Origin: VFZP01 sp043755595
Lineage (GTDB): Bacteria; Acidobacteriota; Terriglobia; Bryobacterales; Bryobacteraceae
Direction: 5' to 3'
DNA length: 64,000 bases
NCBI GenBank assembly: GCA_043755595.1
Contig: JAYUSQ010000272.1
Location: 1 to 64,000 of the forward strand
The translations under genes were made by a program, and so were the position numbers. Below, piece by piece: positions 9,295 through 18,867 of this stretch. The notes under the pieces were generated by a model. That model ran no database searches, was not told where the DNA came from, and saw nothing but the letters and a program-made list of their open reading frames with translations. How positions within the stretch are numbered: position 1 is the stretch's first letter; the number at the start of each line of letters is the position of its first letter.

Positions 9295-10785
9295 ATGTTA
9301 TCTACCTTCGATCGCGACATTCTTACGCTACCTGAGCCCAGGCACCAACTAAAAGACGGTGTAACTCGCTTCTATGAATGTCGGCCATCAATCTTGGGGC
9401 TATCTGTCGACACCCCGCTCGACATCCCAATTTCACCCGTGGACTTCGCCCTCCAAACCCTGGACTTCCCCGCCGACCCAACTCAGCGGGAGCTACTCGC
9501 CACCTCCTCCCGGCGCGTCATCGTTTGTTGCACCCGTCAATGGGGTAAGTCCACCACCGGCGCCATCAAGGCCCTTCATCACGCCTTGAGCAACCCTGGC
9601 TCACTTACTCTAATCGCCTCCAAGACGGGCCGCCAAGCCGGCGAGTTACTCGAAAAAGTCATTGACTTCGCCAAAACGCTCGCGATCCCGATCCGCCGCG
9701 CCCCGCGCCACCGGGACTCGCTCCTCCTCCCTAATCGGTCCCGTATCATTGCCCTACCCGGCAAGCCCGACTCACTTCGTGGCTTCTCCGCCGTCTCGCT
9801 GCTGATCGTCGACGAAGCGGCTTATGTGGAAAACGGCCTGTATCACTCGCTCCGGCCCATGCTCGCCACCACGAATGGATCGATCTGGCTTCTCTCCACT
9901 CCACGCGGTCGCGTCGGTTTTTTCTACGATGAATGGTCGTCCGCGAATGACCTCTGGGCTAAGTTCACCGTCACGGCGGATCATTGCCCTCGCATTAGTG
10001 ACGAGTTTCTGGAGGAGGAGCGCAAGTCAAATGGGCCAGCCCTCTACAATCGAGAATATTTCTGTAGCTTCGGCCACACCGGCGAATCGTACTTCAACCT
10101 CGACGATCTCGATGCCGCCGCCGGGCTGGAACGCCATGACGCGGCCCGGCAATTCGCCGTGGGCCGGCCCACCATGCGTTTCTTCGCGGGCTTTGACCTC
10201 GGACAGAAATCCACTCCGTCCGCGCTGGTTGTGATTGAGGTCGTCAGGGGCAAGACGGATCGCTACGACCCGGTTACCTTCGAACGTATCGCCGAGACCC
10301 ACCTCATCTTCCGCAAAATTGAGCGATTCCCTCTAGGGATGCCCTATGACAGTCAGGCTCAAGTCCTCAATCGGATGCTTCGCGACCTTGGTGACCCGCG
10401 CGACATTTCGCTCTTCGTCGACGCGACCGGTTGCGGCCAGCCATTCCTCGACATCCTCTACCGTCAGAAAATGGGGGTTCTCATCAAACCCGTGGCGATC
10501 ACTTCAGGCGGCACGGGCTCGTTTTCGAGCGGGACCGAGCGCGTGCCTAAAAGAGCGCTGATGGCCAATGCCAATCACATCCTCGGCAGCCGATGCCTTA
10601 CGGGCCAACCGGGGATGGCCGGCCTCAAGGACCTTCGCGATGAGATGGACGCCTTCCGCGTGCGCACATCCCGCGCCGGGCACGATAGCTTTCGCTCAAG
10701 TGAAACGGACGACCTCGTCATGGCCTTCGCCCTTGCGGTCTGGAAGCTCGGTTGGTACCTCCCGAAGCCAGGAGTCGACGAATGA
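9295..10785 (+). CDS. Orphan phage-type terminase large subunit
   Basis: A 496-residue two-domain terminase. The ATPase part has a Walker A-like CTRQWGKST (about 79-87), Walker B LLIVDEAA and the coupling motif LLSTPRGRVGFF. The C-terminal part is RNase H-like with FAGFDLGQKST, FVDATGCG and ETDDLVMAFAL supplying the expected acidic residues, so both ATPase and nuclease centres look intact. In phages this protein cuts and packages DNA into capsids. No portal, capsid or other phage gene is present: a PadR/permease pair follows directly. It is either a prophage relic under selection or a domesticated DNA-handling enzyme. The ATG start lies 52 bp after the STGP-motif gene, and the two probably form an operon. 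Confidence 0.85.
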   Translation: MLSTFDRDILTLPEPRHQLKDGVTRFYECRPSILGLSVDTPLDIPISPVDFALQTLDFPADPTQRELLATSSRRVIVCCTRQWGKSTTGAIKALHHALSNPGSLTLIASKTGRQAGELLEKVIDFAKTLAIPIRRAPRHRDSLLLPNRSRIIALPGKPDSLRGFSAVSLLIVDEAAYVENGLYHSLRPMLATTNGSIWLLSTPRGRVGFFYDEWSSANDLWAKFTVTADHCPRISDEFLEEERKSNGPALYNREYFCSFGHTGESYFNLDDLDAAAGLERHDAARQFAVGRPTMRFFAGFDLGQKSTPSALVVIEVVRGKTDRYDPVTFERIAETHLIFRKIERFPLGMPYDSQAQVLNRMLRDLGDPRDISLFVDATGCGQPFLDILYRQKMGVLIKPVAITSGGTGSFSSGTERVPKRALMANANHILGSRCLTGQPGMAGLKDLRDEMDAFRVRTSRAGHDSFRSSETDDLVMAFALAVWKLGWYLPKPGVDE

Positions 10786-10797
10786 ACTCGGGTACCC

Positions 10798-10829
10798 TTG
10801 ACATTCTGCATATGTAGTGATTCTATGTG
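10798..10829 (+). promoter_or_regulatory. Putative promoter with PadR-type operator
   Basis: TTGACA at 10798-10803 is a perfect -35 element. The near-perfect palindrome CTGCATATGTAG (10806-10817, one mismatch) sits in the spacer, followed by TTCTAT (10821-10826) as a weak -10 at 17-bp spacing. It lies directly upstream of the PadR gene, so autoregulation of the PadR/permease operon is the natural reading. Binding is inferred. Confidence 0.5.
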
Positions 10830-10845
10830 TGTAGACGGCCAAGGT

Positions 10846-11175
10846 ATGGAAGCCAAGAAATCCGATCTCCTGCAGGGCACGCTGGACCTGCTGATTCTCA
10901 AGACGCTGAAGCCCGGAGCCCTGCACGGTTATGGCATCGCGCAGCGCATTCTCATCACCTCTCGCGAAACACTCGATGTACAACAGGGGTCGCTCTATCC
11001 TGCACTGCACCGGCTGGAGCGTAAGGGGCTGGTGGAATCCGAATGGAGGGAGGGTGAGAGCGGGCGCATGGCGAAGTTCTACTCGCTGACCCGCGCGGGA
11101 CGCAAGCAGTTGGCCGGCGAGCTCGACCAGTGGGAGCGATACGCGCGCTCGATCGGCTGGGTGTTGGAGGGATAG
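10846..11175 (+). CDS. PadR-family transcriptional regulator (acidobacterial type)
   Basis: A 109-residue winged-helix regulator. I chose ATG 10846 because MEAKKSDLLQGTLDLLILKTL is the canonical family start (positions 1-21, split LLQGTLDLLILKTL); longer frames add only promoter sequence. The wing-HTH core is LHGYGIAQRI, followed by VQQGSLYPALHRLERKGL and the wing with GRMAKFYSLT. PadR proteins of this subtype in Acidobacteria nearly always precede ADOP permease genes, as here (2 bp gap). They usually repress; the effector is unknown. Confidence 0.93.
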   Translation: MEAKKSDLLQGTLDLLILKTLKPGALHGYGIAQRILITSRETLDVQQGSLYPALHRLERKGLVESEWREGESGRMAKFYSLTRAGRKQLAGELDQWERYARSIGWVLEG

Positions 11176-11177
11176 TT

Positions 11178-13853
11178 ATGCAATGGCCCTGGACGAAAGC
11201 TGAGACCGAGCTTGAGCGTGAAATGCGGTATCGCTTCGAGACGCTCGCGGATGGTTTTGAGCGCGAGGGGATGTCCCGCGCAGATGCACTACAGCGGGCG
11301 CGCCGTGAGTTTGGCGGCGTGGAGCGATACAAGGAGCAGTGCCGCGATGAACGGCGCTGGCGTCCGCTCTCGCGCCTGGGTCAGGACTTGACGTTCGGTG
11401 TTCGCATGTTGCGCAAGACTCCAGCGGTAACGGCGGCTGCCGTGTTATCCCTTGCGCTCGGCATCGGCGCAACCACGGCAATTTTATCACTGGTGGACGC
11501 GGTGATCTGGAGATCGGTTGGAGTTCCAAATCCTGAGCGGCTGACTGAGATTTTGTGGCAGTCCAAGGCCCGTCCTGACGGCGTGTATCGCGGCGCATCG
11601 GGCAGCATGTATCCCGAGGGGGCGTTGCGCGTGGCGGATTTCTTCAGCTACGCGGCGTTCGAGACGATGCGGCGGCAATCGGCGGGCAGAGCCGACATCG
11701 CGGCTCACTGGGGCCGCGACGAAGTAAGCGCGAGTTATGCCGGGTTGACTGCGGTGGCCGAACTTCGGCCGGTCTCCGGCAACTTCTTCTCCATGCTCGG
11801 CGTCCAGCCTTTCGCCGGCAGACTGTTGGGACCAAACGACGACGATGCCGCCGCGCCGCTGGCGGTGGTGGTCACGCACCGGTTCTGGCAGTCGAGCCTG
11901 AGAGGCGATGAGCAAGTGGCCGGACATATTTTGCGAGTGAATAACCGGTCATACATCATCGCCGGGGTGCTGCCGCCGAATTTCGACGGCATCGTTACGG
12001 GCGAGACCACCGACTTGTATACAACGATTCAACACGCGCCTCAGATGCTGGAACCGGAGAGCTGGTACCGAAAAGCTTCCGCCGATCCGATGAGTTGGTC
12101 CTATCGGCTATTGGCGCGGCGCGCGCCGGGCGTGACCAGCGCGACGCTCGAGGCTATGCTCGATCCGCAGTTCCGCTCGACTTGGGGCGGACAGCCGAAA
12201 GATCCCTCGGCGGCTCCGGCGATTCGACTGCAAGACGCCAGCGGTGGGCTCGGCAGTCTGCGGCGTCAACTTGGCAATCCGCTGACGCTGCTGTTTGCGC
12301 TGGTGGGGTTGGTGTTGCTGATCGCTTGCGCGAACATCGCCAATCTCCTGTTGGCTCGCGCCGATTCGCGCCGCAAGGAGGTAGCTATGCGGGTGTCGCT
12401 TGGCTGCAGCCGCGCCCGGCTGATGCGCCAGTTCTTCACCGAGAGCGTTCTGCTGGCGGGTCTGGGCGGCCTTCTGAGTCTGGGTGTCGCTTACGCCACG
12501 GCCAACTTCGCCGTGACGCTGATGCCAGGGAGACTGCGCCTCGACTTTGCCATCGATGGCCGTCTGATCCTGGCGACGCTGGCAGTCACCACCTTCACGG
12601 CGTTGCTCTTCGGCCTCTATCCCGCGTGGCGCGCCGCGCGCGTCGATGCTTCGCCTGCGCTCAAGGAAGGCGCGGGAAGCGTGGGCGGCGGCGGCAGGCA
12701 TTCGTGGATCGCGCCGGGCAGGATCCTGGTGCTCGCTCAAGTGGCGCTTGGTGTCTTGCTAGTGGCTGCGGCTGCTGCTTTCACCGGACACCTGCGCAAG
12801 ATCTTGATCGGCGAAACGGGATTCGAGCGCACTCGTCTGCTCATGTTCGATGTACGCCCGGGGCAGTCCGGTTATCGGGGACCGCGGCTCCGGCAGTTCT
12901 ACCTCGACCTTGAGCGTCGGCTGCGCGATGTGCCGGGCGTCTCCGGCGCGGGGTTAGCCCGCATCCGCCCTATGAGAGGTGGCGGAATGTCGGATGAAAT
13001 AAGGCTGCCGGGGCGCTCCAAGCCGATCGATTCAGCCGTGAACTTCATCACGGCGGACTACTTGCAGGCGCTCGGCGTGCGAGTTGTCGCGGGACGTGGC
13101 CTCACCGCACAGGATATTCGCTCGGGAGCCGCCGTTGCAATGGTCAGTGAAGACGTGGTGAAGGAGATCGGCGCCGCGTCACCCCTGGGTCTTAGGTTCA
13201 CGATGGAGGCGGGCAAGCCAATGGAGATTGTCGGCGTCGTTGCCCGGGCGCGCTATTCGCGTCTCACCGAACAGCCCAACGTGATCTACTTGCCCGAGAC
13301 CCTGAGCGAGGACAGTGTGACGGTGCTTTTGCGTACAACCATTCCTCCGATTCAGGTGCTCGGCAGCGTCCGGCGCGCCGTCAGGGAAATGGACAGCAAC
13401 CTGCCGATCATAAACGCCATGACGATGGAAGACCAGATCGCAGAGACGTTGCGCCGCGAGCGCTTGTTCGCTTGGCTCTGCGGGGCTTTTGGAGTACTGG
13501 CGCTGGTGTTGTGCATGATCGGGCTCTACGGCCTGATGTCCTATGCTGCGTCGCGACGGCGCCAGGAAATTGGTATTCGTATGGCGCTCGGCGCTTCCCC
13601 GCGTGACGTGCTTCGTCGCATCGTGGGAGAAGGGATGGCGGTGGCGCTGGCTGGCTTGCTGCTGGGCGCCCCGGTGGCATGGTGGGCCGCGCGGAAATAT
13701 GTGGACTACAAGGGGCTCGGCATGACTCCGCTTGATCCGGCGATTCTCGGCTGGGCGACGGCCGCTCTAGCCGGGTCGGCACTGCTGGCGGTGTTGGGTC
13801 CAGCTTGGCGGGCCGCGTCGGCCGACCCTGTGAAGGCGCTTCGTGAGGGCTAG
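11178..13853 (+). CDS. ADOP-family permease (MacB/FtsX-like, acidobacterial duplicated orphan permease)
   Basis: ATG 11178 gives an 891-residue protein. A cytoplasmic N-terminal segment with ELEREMRYRFE and RARREFGG precedes the first membrane helix (LSLALGIGATTAILSL, about 85-105). A MacB-type periplasmic domain follows, then FtsX-type helices around LLFALVGLVLLIACANIAN, a second periplasmic domain and a second FtsX unit with RRRQEIGIRMALGA. This two-unit layout without an ATPase is the ADOP family, TIGR03434. No ABC ATPase gene is adjacent, so substrate and energy source are unknown; related proteins export lipoproteins, peptides or drugs. It is co-transcribed with the PadR gene. Confidence 0.92.
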   Translation: MQWPWTKAETELEREMRYRFETLADGFEREGMSRADALQRARREFGGVERYKEQCRDERRWRPLSRLGQDLTFGVRMLRKTPAVTAAAVLSLALGIGATTAILSLVDAVIWRSVGVPNPERLTEILWQSKARPDGVYRGASGSMYPEGALRVADFFSYAAFETMRRQSAGRADIAAHWGRDEVSASYAGLTAVAELRPVSGNFFSMLGVQPFAGRLLGPNDDDAAAPLAVVVTHRFWQSSLRGDEQVAGHILRVNNRSYIIAGVLPPNFDGIVTGETTDLYTTIQHAPQMLEPESWYRKASADPMSWSYRLLARRAPGVTSATLEAMLDPQFRSTWGGQPKDPSAAPAIRLQDASGGLGSLRRQLGNPLTLLFALVGLVLLIACANIANLLLARADSRRKEVAMRVSLGCSRARLMRQFFTESVLLAGLGGLLSLGVAYATANFAVTLMPGRLRLDFAIDGRLILATLAVTTFTALLFGLYPAWRAARVDASPALKEGAGSVGGGGRHSWIAPGRILVLAQVALGVLLVAAAAAFTGHLRKILIGETGFERTRLLMFDVRPGQSGYRGPRLRQFYLDLERRLRDVPGVSGAGLARIRPMRGGGMSDEIRLPGRSKPIDSAVNFITADYLQALGVRVVAGRGLTAQDIRSGAAVAMVSEDVVKEIGAASPLGLRFTMEAGKPMEIVGVVARARYSRLTEQPNVIYLPETLSEDSVTVLLRTTIPPIQVLGSVRRAVREMDSNLPIINAMTMEDQIAETLRRERLFAWLCGAFGVLALVLCMIGLYGLMSYAASRRRQEIGIRMALGASPRDVLRRIVGEGMAVALAGLLLGAPVAWWAARKYVDYKGLGMTPLDPAILGWATAALAGSALLAVLGPAWRAASADPVKALREG

Positions 13854-13868
13854 AGTAGAGACTGAGCT

Positions 13869-15857
13869 ATGCGTATCCAATCGGTTCAGTTCGACGACTC
13901 GCGGCGGCTTGAGTGGCTCGAGACAAATGGGCTCGGAGGTTTTGCGTGCTCAACGATCGTTGGTATGAACACCCGGCGGTACCACGGGTTGCTCACGGCG
14001 GCTACTCAACCTCCGGCCGGGCGGATGCTCCTGCTGTCAAAACTCGAAGAAACTCTCGTGGTGAACGGCGAGCGATTCGAGCTATCGGTGAACCAATACC
14101 CGGGCGCGATTCACCCGGTTGGGTATCGCCATCTCCTGGAGTTTCGATTGGAGCCACTTCCAACGTTTGTCTATCGCGCTGGCGGCGTACAGTTGGAAAA
14201 ACGCGTGTTCATGGTGCATGGCGAAAACACAACCGTGATTGAGTACGAGTTGACATCGCCCTCTAGCGCCGACCAATGCGAATTGGAGATTCGCCCGCTA
14301 ATCGCGTTTCGGGACTATCACGGCACGACTCATCGCAACGGCGCGCTGAACGCCGTCGTCTCCCTTGAGGAAGGCGTCGCGAGCATCCAGCCCTACGCCG
14401 ATTTGCCGCGTCTATTCTTCGCCCACGACGCAGGGGCAGTGGAAGGGCCCGGCGCCTGGTACGACAACTTTCAGTTTGAGATCGAACATGAGCGAGGCCT
14501 GGATTTTCAGGAGGATCTATTTAACCCCTTGTTATTCAGATTCCCAATTGGCGCGACCCGCAGCGCGGTCATTATCGCTTCGACCGGGAAACGGCTCTCG
14601 TCGGACGCGCCGCAACTCCACACCTCCGAAGTGTCGCGCCGCCGTGCCCTTGAGGATTTGGCGCCGGGTTCGGATCCCTTGATTCGCCAACTCACCGTGG
14701 CCGCCGATCGGTTCATCGTGCAGCGCGGGAAATTGAAAACGATTATCGCTGGATACCCGTGGTTTGGCGACTGGGGCCGCGACACGATGATCGCGTTGCC
14801 AGGGCTCACACTCGTCACCGGGCGCTTCGATATCGCTCGCGACATACTTTTAGCCTTCGCCGGCAGCGTGGACCAGGGAATGCTTCCCAATCGATTCCCC
14901 GATGCGGGCGAGACGCCCGAATACAACACCGTCGATGCGACGCTCTGGTTCTTCGAGGCGATCCGCGGCTACCTCGATTACACCGGAGAATTTGACTTTG
15001 TGAAGACACGTCTGCTGCCGGTCCTGAATGACATCCTTGAGTGGCATGTCAGGGGTACGCGCTACGGCATTCGCGTCGATACGGACGGCCTCCTTGCCTG
15101 TGGCGAGCCCGGCGTGCAACTTACTTGGATGGATGCGAAGATCGGCGGCTGGGTTGTTACTCCGCGCACCGGCAAGCCTGTCGAAATCCAAGCGCTCTGG
15201 TACAACGCCTTACGGATTGCGGAGGACCTGTCGCGCTGTGGCGGCGATGCCGTCCAAGCGGATTCGCTCGGTCGGATGGCGGAGCGCGCTCGTTCGAGTT
15301 TTCTCGAACAGTTCTGGAACCCCGGCCGTGCCTGTCTCTACGACGCGATCGATGGAGAGCGTCGGGATGCGTCCGTTCGACCCAATCAGATCTTCGCGGT
15401 CAGTCTCCACCACCCCTTACTGACAGGGGAGCGCGCGCGTCAGGTCGTTACCGTGGTCGAGCGCGAGTTACTGACGCCGGCCGGGCTCCGCAGCCTCTCA
15501 CCGGCGGACGCCAACTATCGCGGCCGCTATGAGGGTGGAGTCTTTGAGCGCGACTCCGCCTATCACCAGGGCACAGTCTGGCAGTGGTTGTTCGGGCCCT
15601 TCCTGACCGCCTATTGCCGGACACATCCCGATCCCGAAGCGGCACGCCTGCAAGCGGCAAAGTGGCTCGCTGGATGTGAACCGCAACTTAGTCAGGCGTG
15701 TCTGGGCCAAGTAAGTGAGATTGCCGATGGCGACGCGCCTCATTCGTCGCGCGGGTGCTTTGCACAGGCCTGGAGCGTGGCGGAATTGCTCCGCGCGGCG
15801 GTCGAAGATGTTCATGGCCTCGATCGCTGTCTACTGCTTTCTGCCGACCCCAAATAA
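13869..15857 (+). CDS. Glycogen debranching enzyme (amylo-alpha-1,6-glucosidase type)
   Basis: A 662-residue cytoplasmic protein. The N-terminal GDE_N domain begins with LEWLETNGLGGFACSTIVG and NTRRYHGLL. The C-terminal (alpha/alpha)6 catalytic barrel (about 270-660) has GYPWFGDWGRDTMIALPGL, the signature of GH133-type amylo-1,6-glucosidases, plus ALWYNALRIAEDL and YHQGTVWQWLFGPF. It hydrolyses alpha-1,6 branches in glycogen. The start ATG is 15 bp after the permease stop, but the two functions are unrelated. No glycogen-operon genes lie nearby. Confidence 0.92.
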   Translation: MRIQSVQFDDSRRLEWLETNGLGGFACSTIVGMNTRRYHGLLTAATQPPAGRMLLLSKLEETLVVNGERFELSVNQYPGAIHPVGYRHLLEFRLEPLPTFVYRAGGVQLEKRVFMVHGENTTVIEYELTSPSSADQCELEIRPLIAFRDYHGTTHRNGALNAVVSLEEGVASIQPYADLPRLFFAHDAGAVEGPGAWYDNFQFEIEHERGLDFQEDLFNPLLFRFPIGATRSAVIIASTGKRLSSDAPQLHTSEVSRRRALEDLAPGSDPLIRQLTVAADRFIVQRGKLKTIIAGYPWFGDWGRDTMIALPGLTLVTGRFDIARDILLAFAGSVDQGMLPNRFPDAGETPEYNTVDATLWFFEAIRGYLDYTGEFDFVKTRLLPVLNDILEWHVRGTRYGIRVDTDGLLACGEPGVQLTWMDAKIGGWVVTPRTGKPVEIQALWYNALRIAEDLSRCGGDAVQADSLGRMAERARSSFLEQFWNPGRACLYDAIDGERRDASVRPNQIFAVSLHHPLLTGERARQVVTVVERELLTPAGLRSLSPADANYRGRYEGGVFERDSAYHQGTVWQWLFGPFLTAYCRTHPDPEAARLQAAKWLAGCEPQLSQACLGQVSEIADGDAPHSSRGCFAQAWSVAELLRAAVEDVHGLDRCLLLSADPK

Positions 15858-15881
15858 CGATAGAGCCGTTGGGATTCCCAA

Positions 15882-16079
15882 GGCTATTTCCTCCTCACCG
15901 TGACCGCGGTGATGTCGTCGTTCTGGCCCCACGCCGCGACCATTTCCAACGAGTTTCGCTACACCACCAACGTGCCGCTACAGAGGCTCTTCTTCCTCAA
16001 CAGCGATGTCGTCCGCAAGCAGGCCCAGTTGCTGGCCGAGCGGGTCAAGCTCAGCGCCGAAGGCGAGGCGCAGGTGTGA
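15882..16079 (+). pseudogene. Scrap of a DUF1553-type protein
   Basis: A short frame that has no start of its own encodes ISNEFRYTTNVPLQRLFFLN and then SDVVRKQAQLLAERV before TGA at 16077. The TTNVPLQ..FFLNSD..R.QA pattern is typical of the C-terminal region of DUF1553 proteins, which in Acidobacteria and Planctomycetes usually pair with a cytochrome c-like domain. Everything upstream is missing and the glycogen debranching gene abuts it, so it is a deletion remnant. Confidence 0.5.
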
Positions 16080-16612
16080 AACGCGTATACCCAGCCAAAT
16101 CATCGGCCGGCCGCCAACCGATCCCACGCCTCCAGCCCCTTTGAAATTGAGGCCAGTATACTAGACTAGCCTGTGGAATTGACTCCGACAAGCTGCCACT
16201 CGCTCTCGCTGTTTTTGTAAACCCCGTCGCCGGCCCATACGAATTTCTGAGCGTGAAATGAATCCGGTACGAGAGTCGAGCTTGAACGAAATGTTCTATC
16301 TGGCAGACGGCTATTGGCCGGTGGTTGACGTTCTGAGCCGGATGGTGTTGGCGATCATTCTGTCTGAGGTTTCCACTCGAGTCGTCGAGAAGCGGGATTT
16401 CTGAAATGTACCAGCCCTCAGTCGATCGCAACTCACTCCGCTGAATGCCTCAACTGAGAGAACATGATGGCGATGTCTCTCTTGGACCGATAGCTCGCGG
16501 GAAGTCGCGCAAGGACACTTGAAGTGGTAGGTGCGGCCACACCGTACTGGCCGCAGCGCCCTTCCATGATTGAGTTGCCCCTGCACAAGCCGTTATCTGA
16601 ACGGCATTGCGG
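16080..16612. other. Gene-poor stretch with degenerate coding traces
   Basis: No convincing gene. A 48-codon plus-strand frame at 16258-16404 starts with ATG and ends LSEVSTRVVEKRDF, slightly like the tail of a membrane acyltransferase. On the minus strand a short frame near 16170-16260 reads AQKFVWAGDGVYKNSESEW. Both look like fragments. I see no RNA gene or strong terminator. Confidence 0.35.
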
Positions 16613-17440
16613 CTAGCCCGCCGCGAGCCGGACAAGCGTGGCGATGTCGCGCGCGTCGTCGCCCTCTTCTTCAAACGGCGTTTCAAGAATATAGGCCTTG
16701 CCCCTCAATTCAGGATGCGCGAGGATCTGCCGGAAATGCTCTTCGCCGATGTGCCCCTTGCCGATGTTGTCGTGGCGGTCGACGCGTGAGCCGCGCGGGG
16801 TTCTGGAGTCATTCGCGTGGATGACCGGGACATTTTCGAAGCCGAGTGTTTCACAGGACTCGATGAAGTCAAGACCCGCCGCAAAAGTGTGACAGGTATC
16901 CATGCAATACTTCACGGCGAACGGAACCTTGCCCTCTATGAGGAATCGAATAGCCTCCAACTCGACGGCACGGCTGCCGACGCTGGCGCCTTGCCCGGCG
17001 GAATTTTCCAGAAGTAACGTCAACTTACTCGCCGGCACTCCCTCCGCGGCTTCCATAATTCCTAACGCGACCGCGCCAATGGCTGTTTCCACGGTTTGTT
17101 CTTTGTAGTTCCCGGGATGCAAGACCAGGTAATCGACACCCATCATGACGCAGCGCAGGAGTTCTTCCTGAAACGCCTGGACGGACTTGCCGCGTATGAC
17201 CGGGTCAATGGAAGCGAGGTTGATCAGGTAGTTGCCATGAACGACCAGCGGCGCGAGATCGAGTTCGGCTCGCACAGCCGAGAATCGCTTGACGGCTTCA
17301 GCCGAGGGACGCGAACCGCGCCACATCCGCGGGCTGGCCGTAAAAATCTGGAGCGTATTGGCTCCGGCCTTGTGAGCCTCACGCGCGGACTGCTCCAGCG
17401 AGCCACCTACTGAATAATGAGCCCCGATGCGAATCGTCAC
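16613..17440 (-). CDS. nfo: Endonuclease IV (AP endonuclease)
   Basis: A 275-residue TIM-barrel enzyme that cuts DNA 5' of abasic sites in base-excision repair using three zinc ions. The metal-ligand motifs are all visible: GAHYSVGG at the N-terminus, VVHGNYLINL, LVLHPGNY, LLLENSAGQG, CMDTCHTFAAG, VIHANDS, DRHDNIGKGHIG and YILETPFE. I favour GTG 17440, which overlaps the upstream stop as GTGA; a GTG at 17449 would add MES. Translational coupling with the aldehyde dehydrogenase gene makes a two-gene operon of unrelated functions. Confidence 0.93.
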   Translation of the reverse strand: MTIRIGAHYSVGGSLEQSAREAHKAGANTLQIFTASPRMWRGSRPSAEAVKRFSAVRAELDLAPLVVHGNYLINLASIDPVIRGKSVQAFQEELLRCVMMGVDYLVLHPGNYKEQTVETAIGAVALGIMEAAEGVPASKLTLLLENSAGQGASVGSRAVELEAIRFLIEGKVPFAVKYCMDTCHTFAAGLDFIESCETLGFENVPVIHANDSRTPRGSRVDRHDNIGKGHIGEEHFRQILAHPELRGKAYILETPFEEEGDDARDIATLVRLAAG

Positions 17441-18867
17441 GCTTTCCACACAATCAATTTCGGTTCGGTCATCTCTTCGATAGCGTAGCGCGGACCTTCG
17501 CGCCCAAAACCCGATTGTTTCACGCCGCCGTAAGGCATCTGGTCCACGCGAAACTGCGGAACCTCGTTAATCATGAAGCCGCCCACGTGAACGCGCTGCG
17601 CGGCGGCGAAGGCTTTCTGGAGATCGCGCGTATAGATACCGGCTTGCAGGCCGTAGTCTGAGTCATTGACGAGTGCAATGGCGTCGTCGAGCGATTCGTA
17701 AGGATTGACCCCCAGGACCGGACCGAACGCTTCGAGGCGCATGATCGGATCGGTTTCTTTCACGCCCGTCAACACCGCGGGTTCGACGGTCGCGCGGTCG
17801 CGGCGGACGCCCCCGGTCAGGAGGCGCGCGCCTCCCTGCACCGCTCCACCGATCCAGGCTTCGATGCGTTCGGCTTCGGCCGGCTTGATCAAGGAACTGA
17901 TGTCGGTGGACGCCTCGCGCGGATGGCCGATCGACAACTTTCGCGTCGCTTCCACCACGCGATCCAAAAACTCGCCGGCCACTTTCGCTTGGATGTAGAC
18001 ACGCTGCACGGAAATGCAGACTTGCCCGGAATGAGCAAAAGCGCCAGCGACACAGCGGGCAGCGGCTTCGGCTAAGTCGGCATCGTCCTCCACAATGACC
18101 GCCGAGTTATTGCCTAACTCAAGCGTGACTCGTTTGAGTCCAGCGAGCGCACGCAACCGGATGCCCACTTCGACGCTGCCGGTGAAGGTGACCATCGCGA
18201 CGCCGGGATGTTGAACGAGGGCATCGCCGGCTTCGCCGCCAGGCCCGGTAATCACATTGAGGGCGCCGGCGGGTAGGCCTGCTTCTTCAAACAGGTCGGC
18301 CATCATCAGGGCGCTCACGGGAGTAGTGGACGCGGGCTTGTGCACCACAGTGTTGCCACCGGCAAGGGCAGGCCCGATTTTGTGCATCGCGAGGTTGAGC
18401 GGGAAATTGAAAGGCGTGATGGCGGCGATCACTCCGACGGGTTCGCGCACCACCATGCCCCAGTGGCCTTTGCCAGCAGGTTCGGCATCCATCGGCACGA
18501 CTTCGCCCGATAACCGATGCGCTTCTTCGGACGAAAAGAGGAGCGTAAAGGCGGCGCGTTCGACTTCGAGCCGCGCTTCGCGAATTGGCTTGCCGCACTC
18601 TGAGACGACGGCCGATGCGATCGAGTCGCGCCGTTCCAGCAGCAACGAGTGAGCGCGTCGAAGGATAGAACTGCGGTCGGCGCGCGTCATCTCGCGCATC
18701 ACCGGCCCGGCGGCGCGCGCGGCCCGGACGGCGGCGTCGACATGCTCACGTCCGGCTTGGAAGACGATCGCGACAGGCGAACCGTCGTAGGGCAGCTCAA
18801 CGGTGAAGGGCGAGTCCGTCGTCACGGACTGGCCGGCGATTCGCATCGGGAACTGCTGCATTCGCAT
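17437..18867 (-). CDS. NAD(P)-dependent aldehyde dehydrogenase
   Basis: The ATG at 18867 (or 18861) gives about 476 residues, the normal family length; a longer upstream frame adds non-homologous residues. The family motifs are PFNFPLNLAMHKIGPALAGG (cofactor and oxyanion region), VTLELGNNSAVIVEDDAD with the general-base Glu, SGQVCISVQRV with the catalytic Cys, and EAFGPVLGVNPY. It oxidises an aldehyde to the acid. The pattern is closest to the GapN/lactaldehyde/phosphonoacetaldehyde dehydrogenase branch, but the substrate cannot be read from sequence. It diverges from the TonB receptor gene with about 100 bp between them. Confidence 0.9.
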   Translation of the reverse strand: MRMQQFPMRIAGQSVTTDSPFTVELPYDGSPVAIVFQAGREHVDAAVRAARAAGPVMREMTRADRSSILRRAHSLLLERRDSIASAVVSECGKPIREARLEVERAAFTLLFSSEEAHRLSGEVVPMDAEPAGKGHWGMVVREPVGVIAAITPFNFPLNLAMHKIGPALAGGNTVVHKPASTTPVSALMMADLFEEAGLPAGALNVITGPGGEAGDALVQHPGVAMVTFTGSVEVGIRLRALAGLKRVTLELGNNSAVIVEDDADLAEAAARCVAGAFAHSGQVCISVQRVYIQAKVAGEFLDRVVEATRKLSIGHPREASTDISSLIKPAEAERIEAWIGGAVQGGARLLTGGVRRDRATVEPAVLTGVKETDPIMRLEAFGPVLGVNPYESLDDAIALVNDSDYGLQAGIYTRDLQKAFAAAQRVHVGGFMINEVPQFRVDQMPYGGVKQSGFGREGPRYAIEEMTEPKLIVWKA

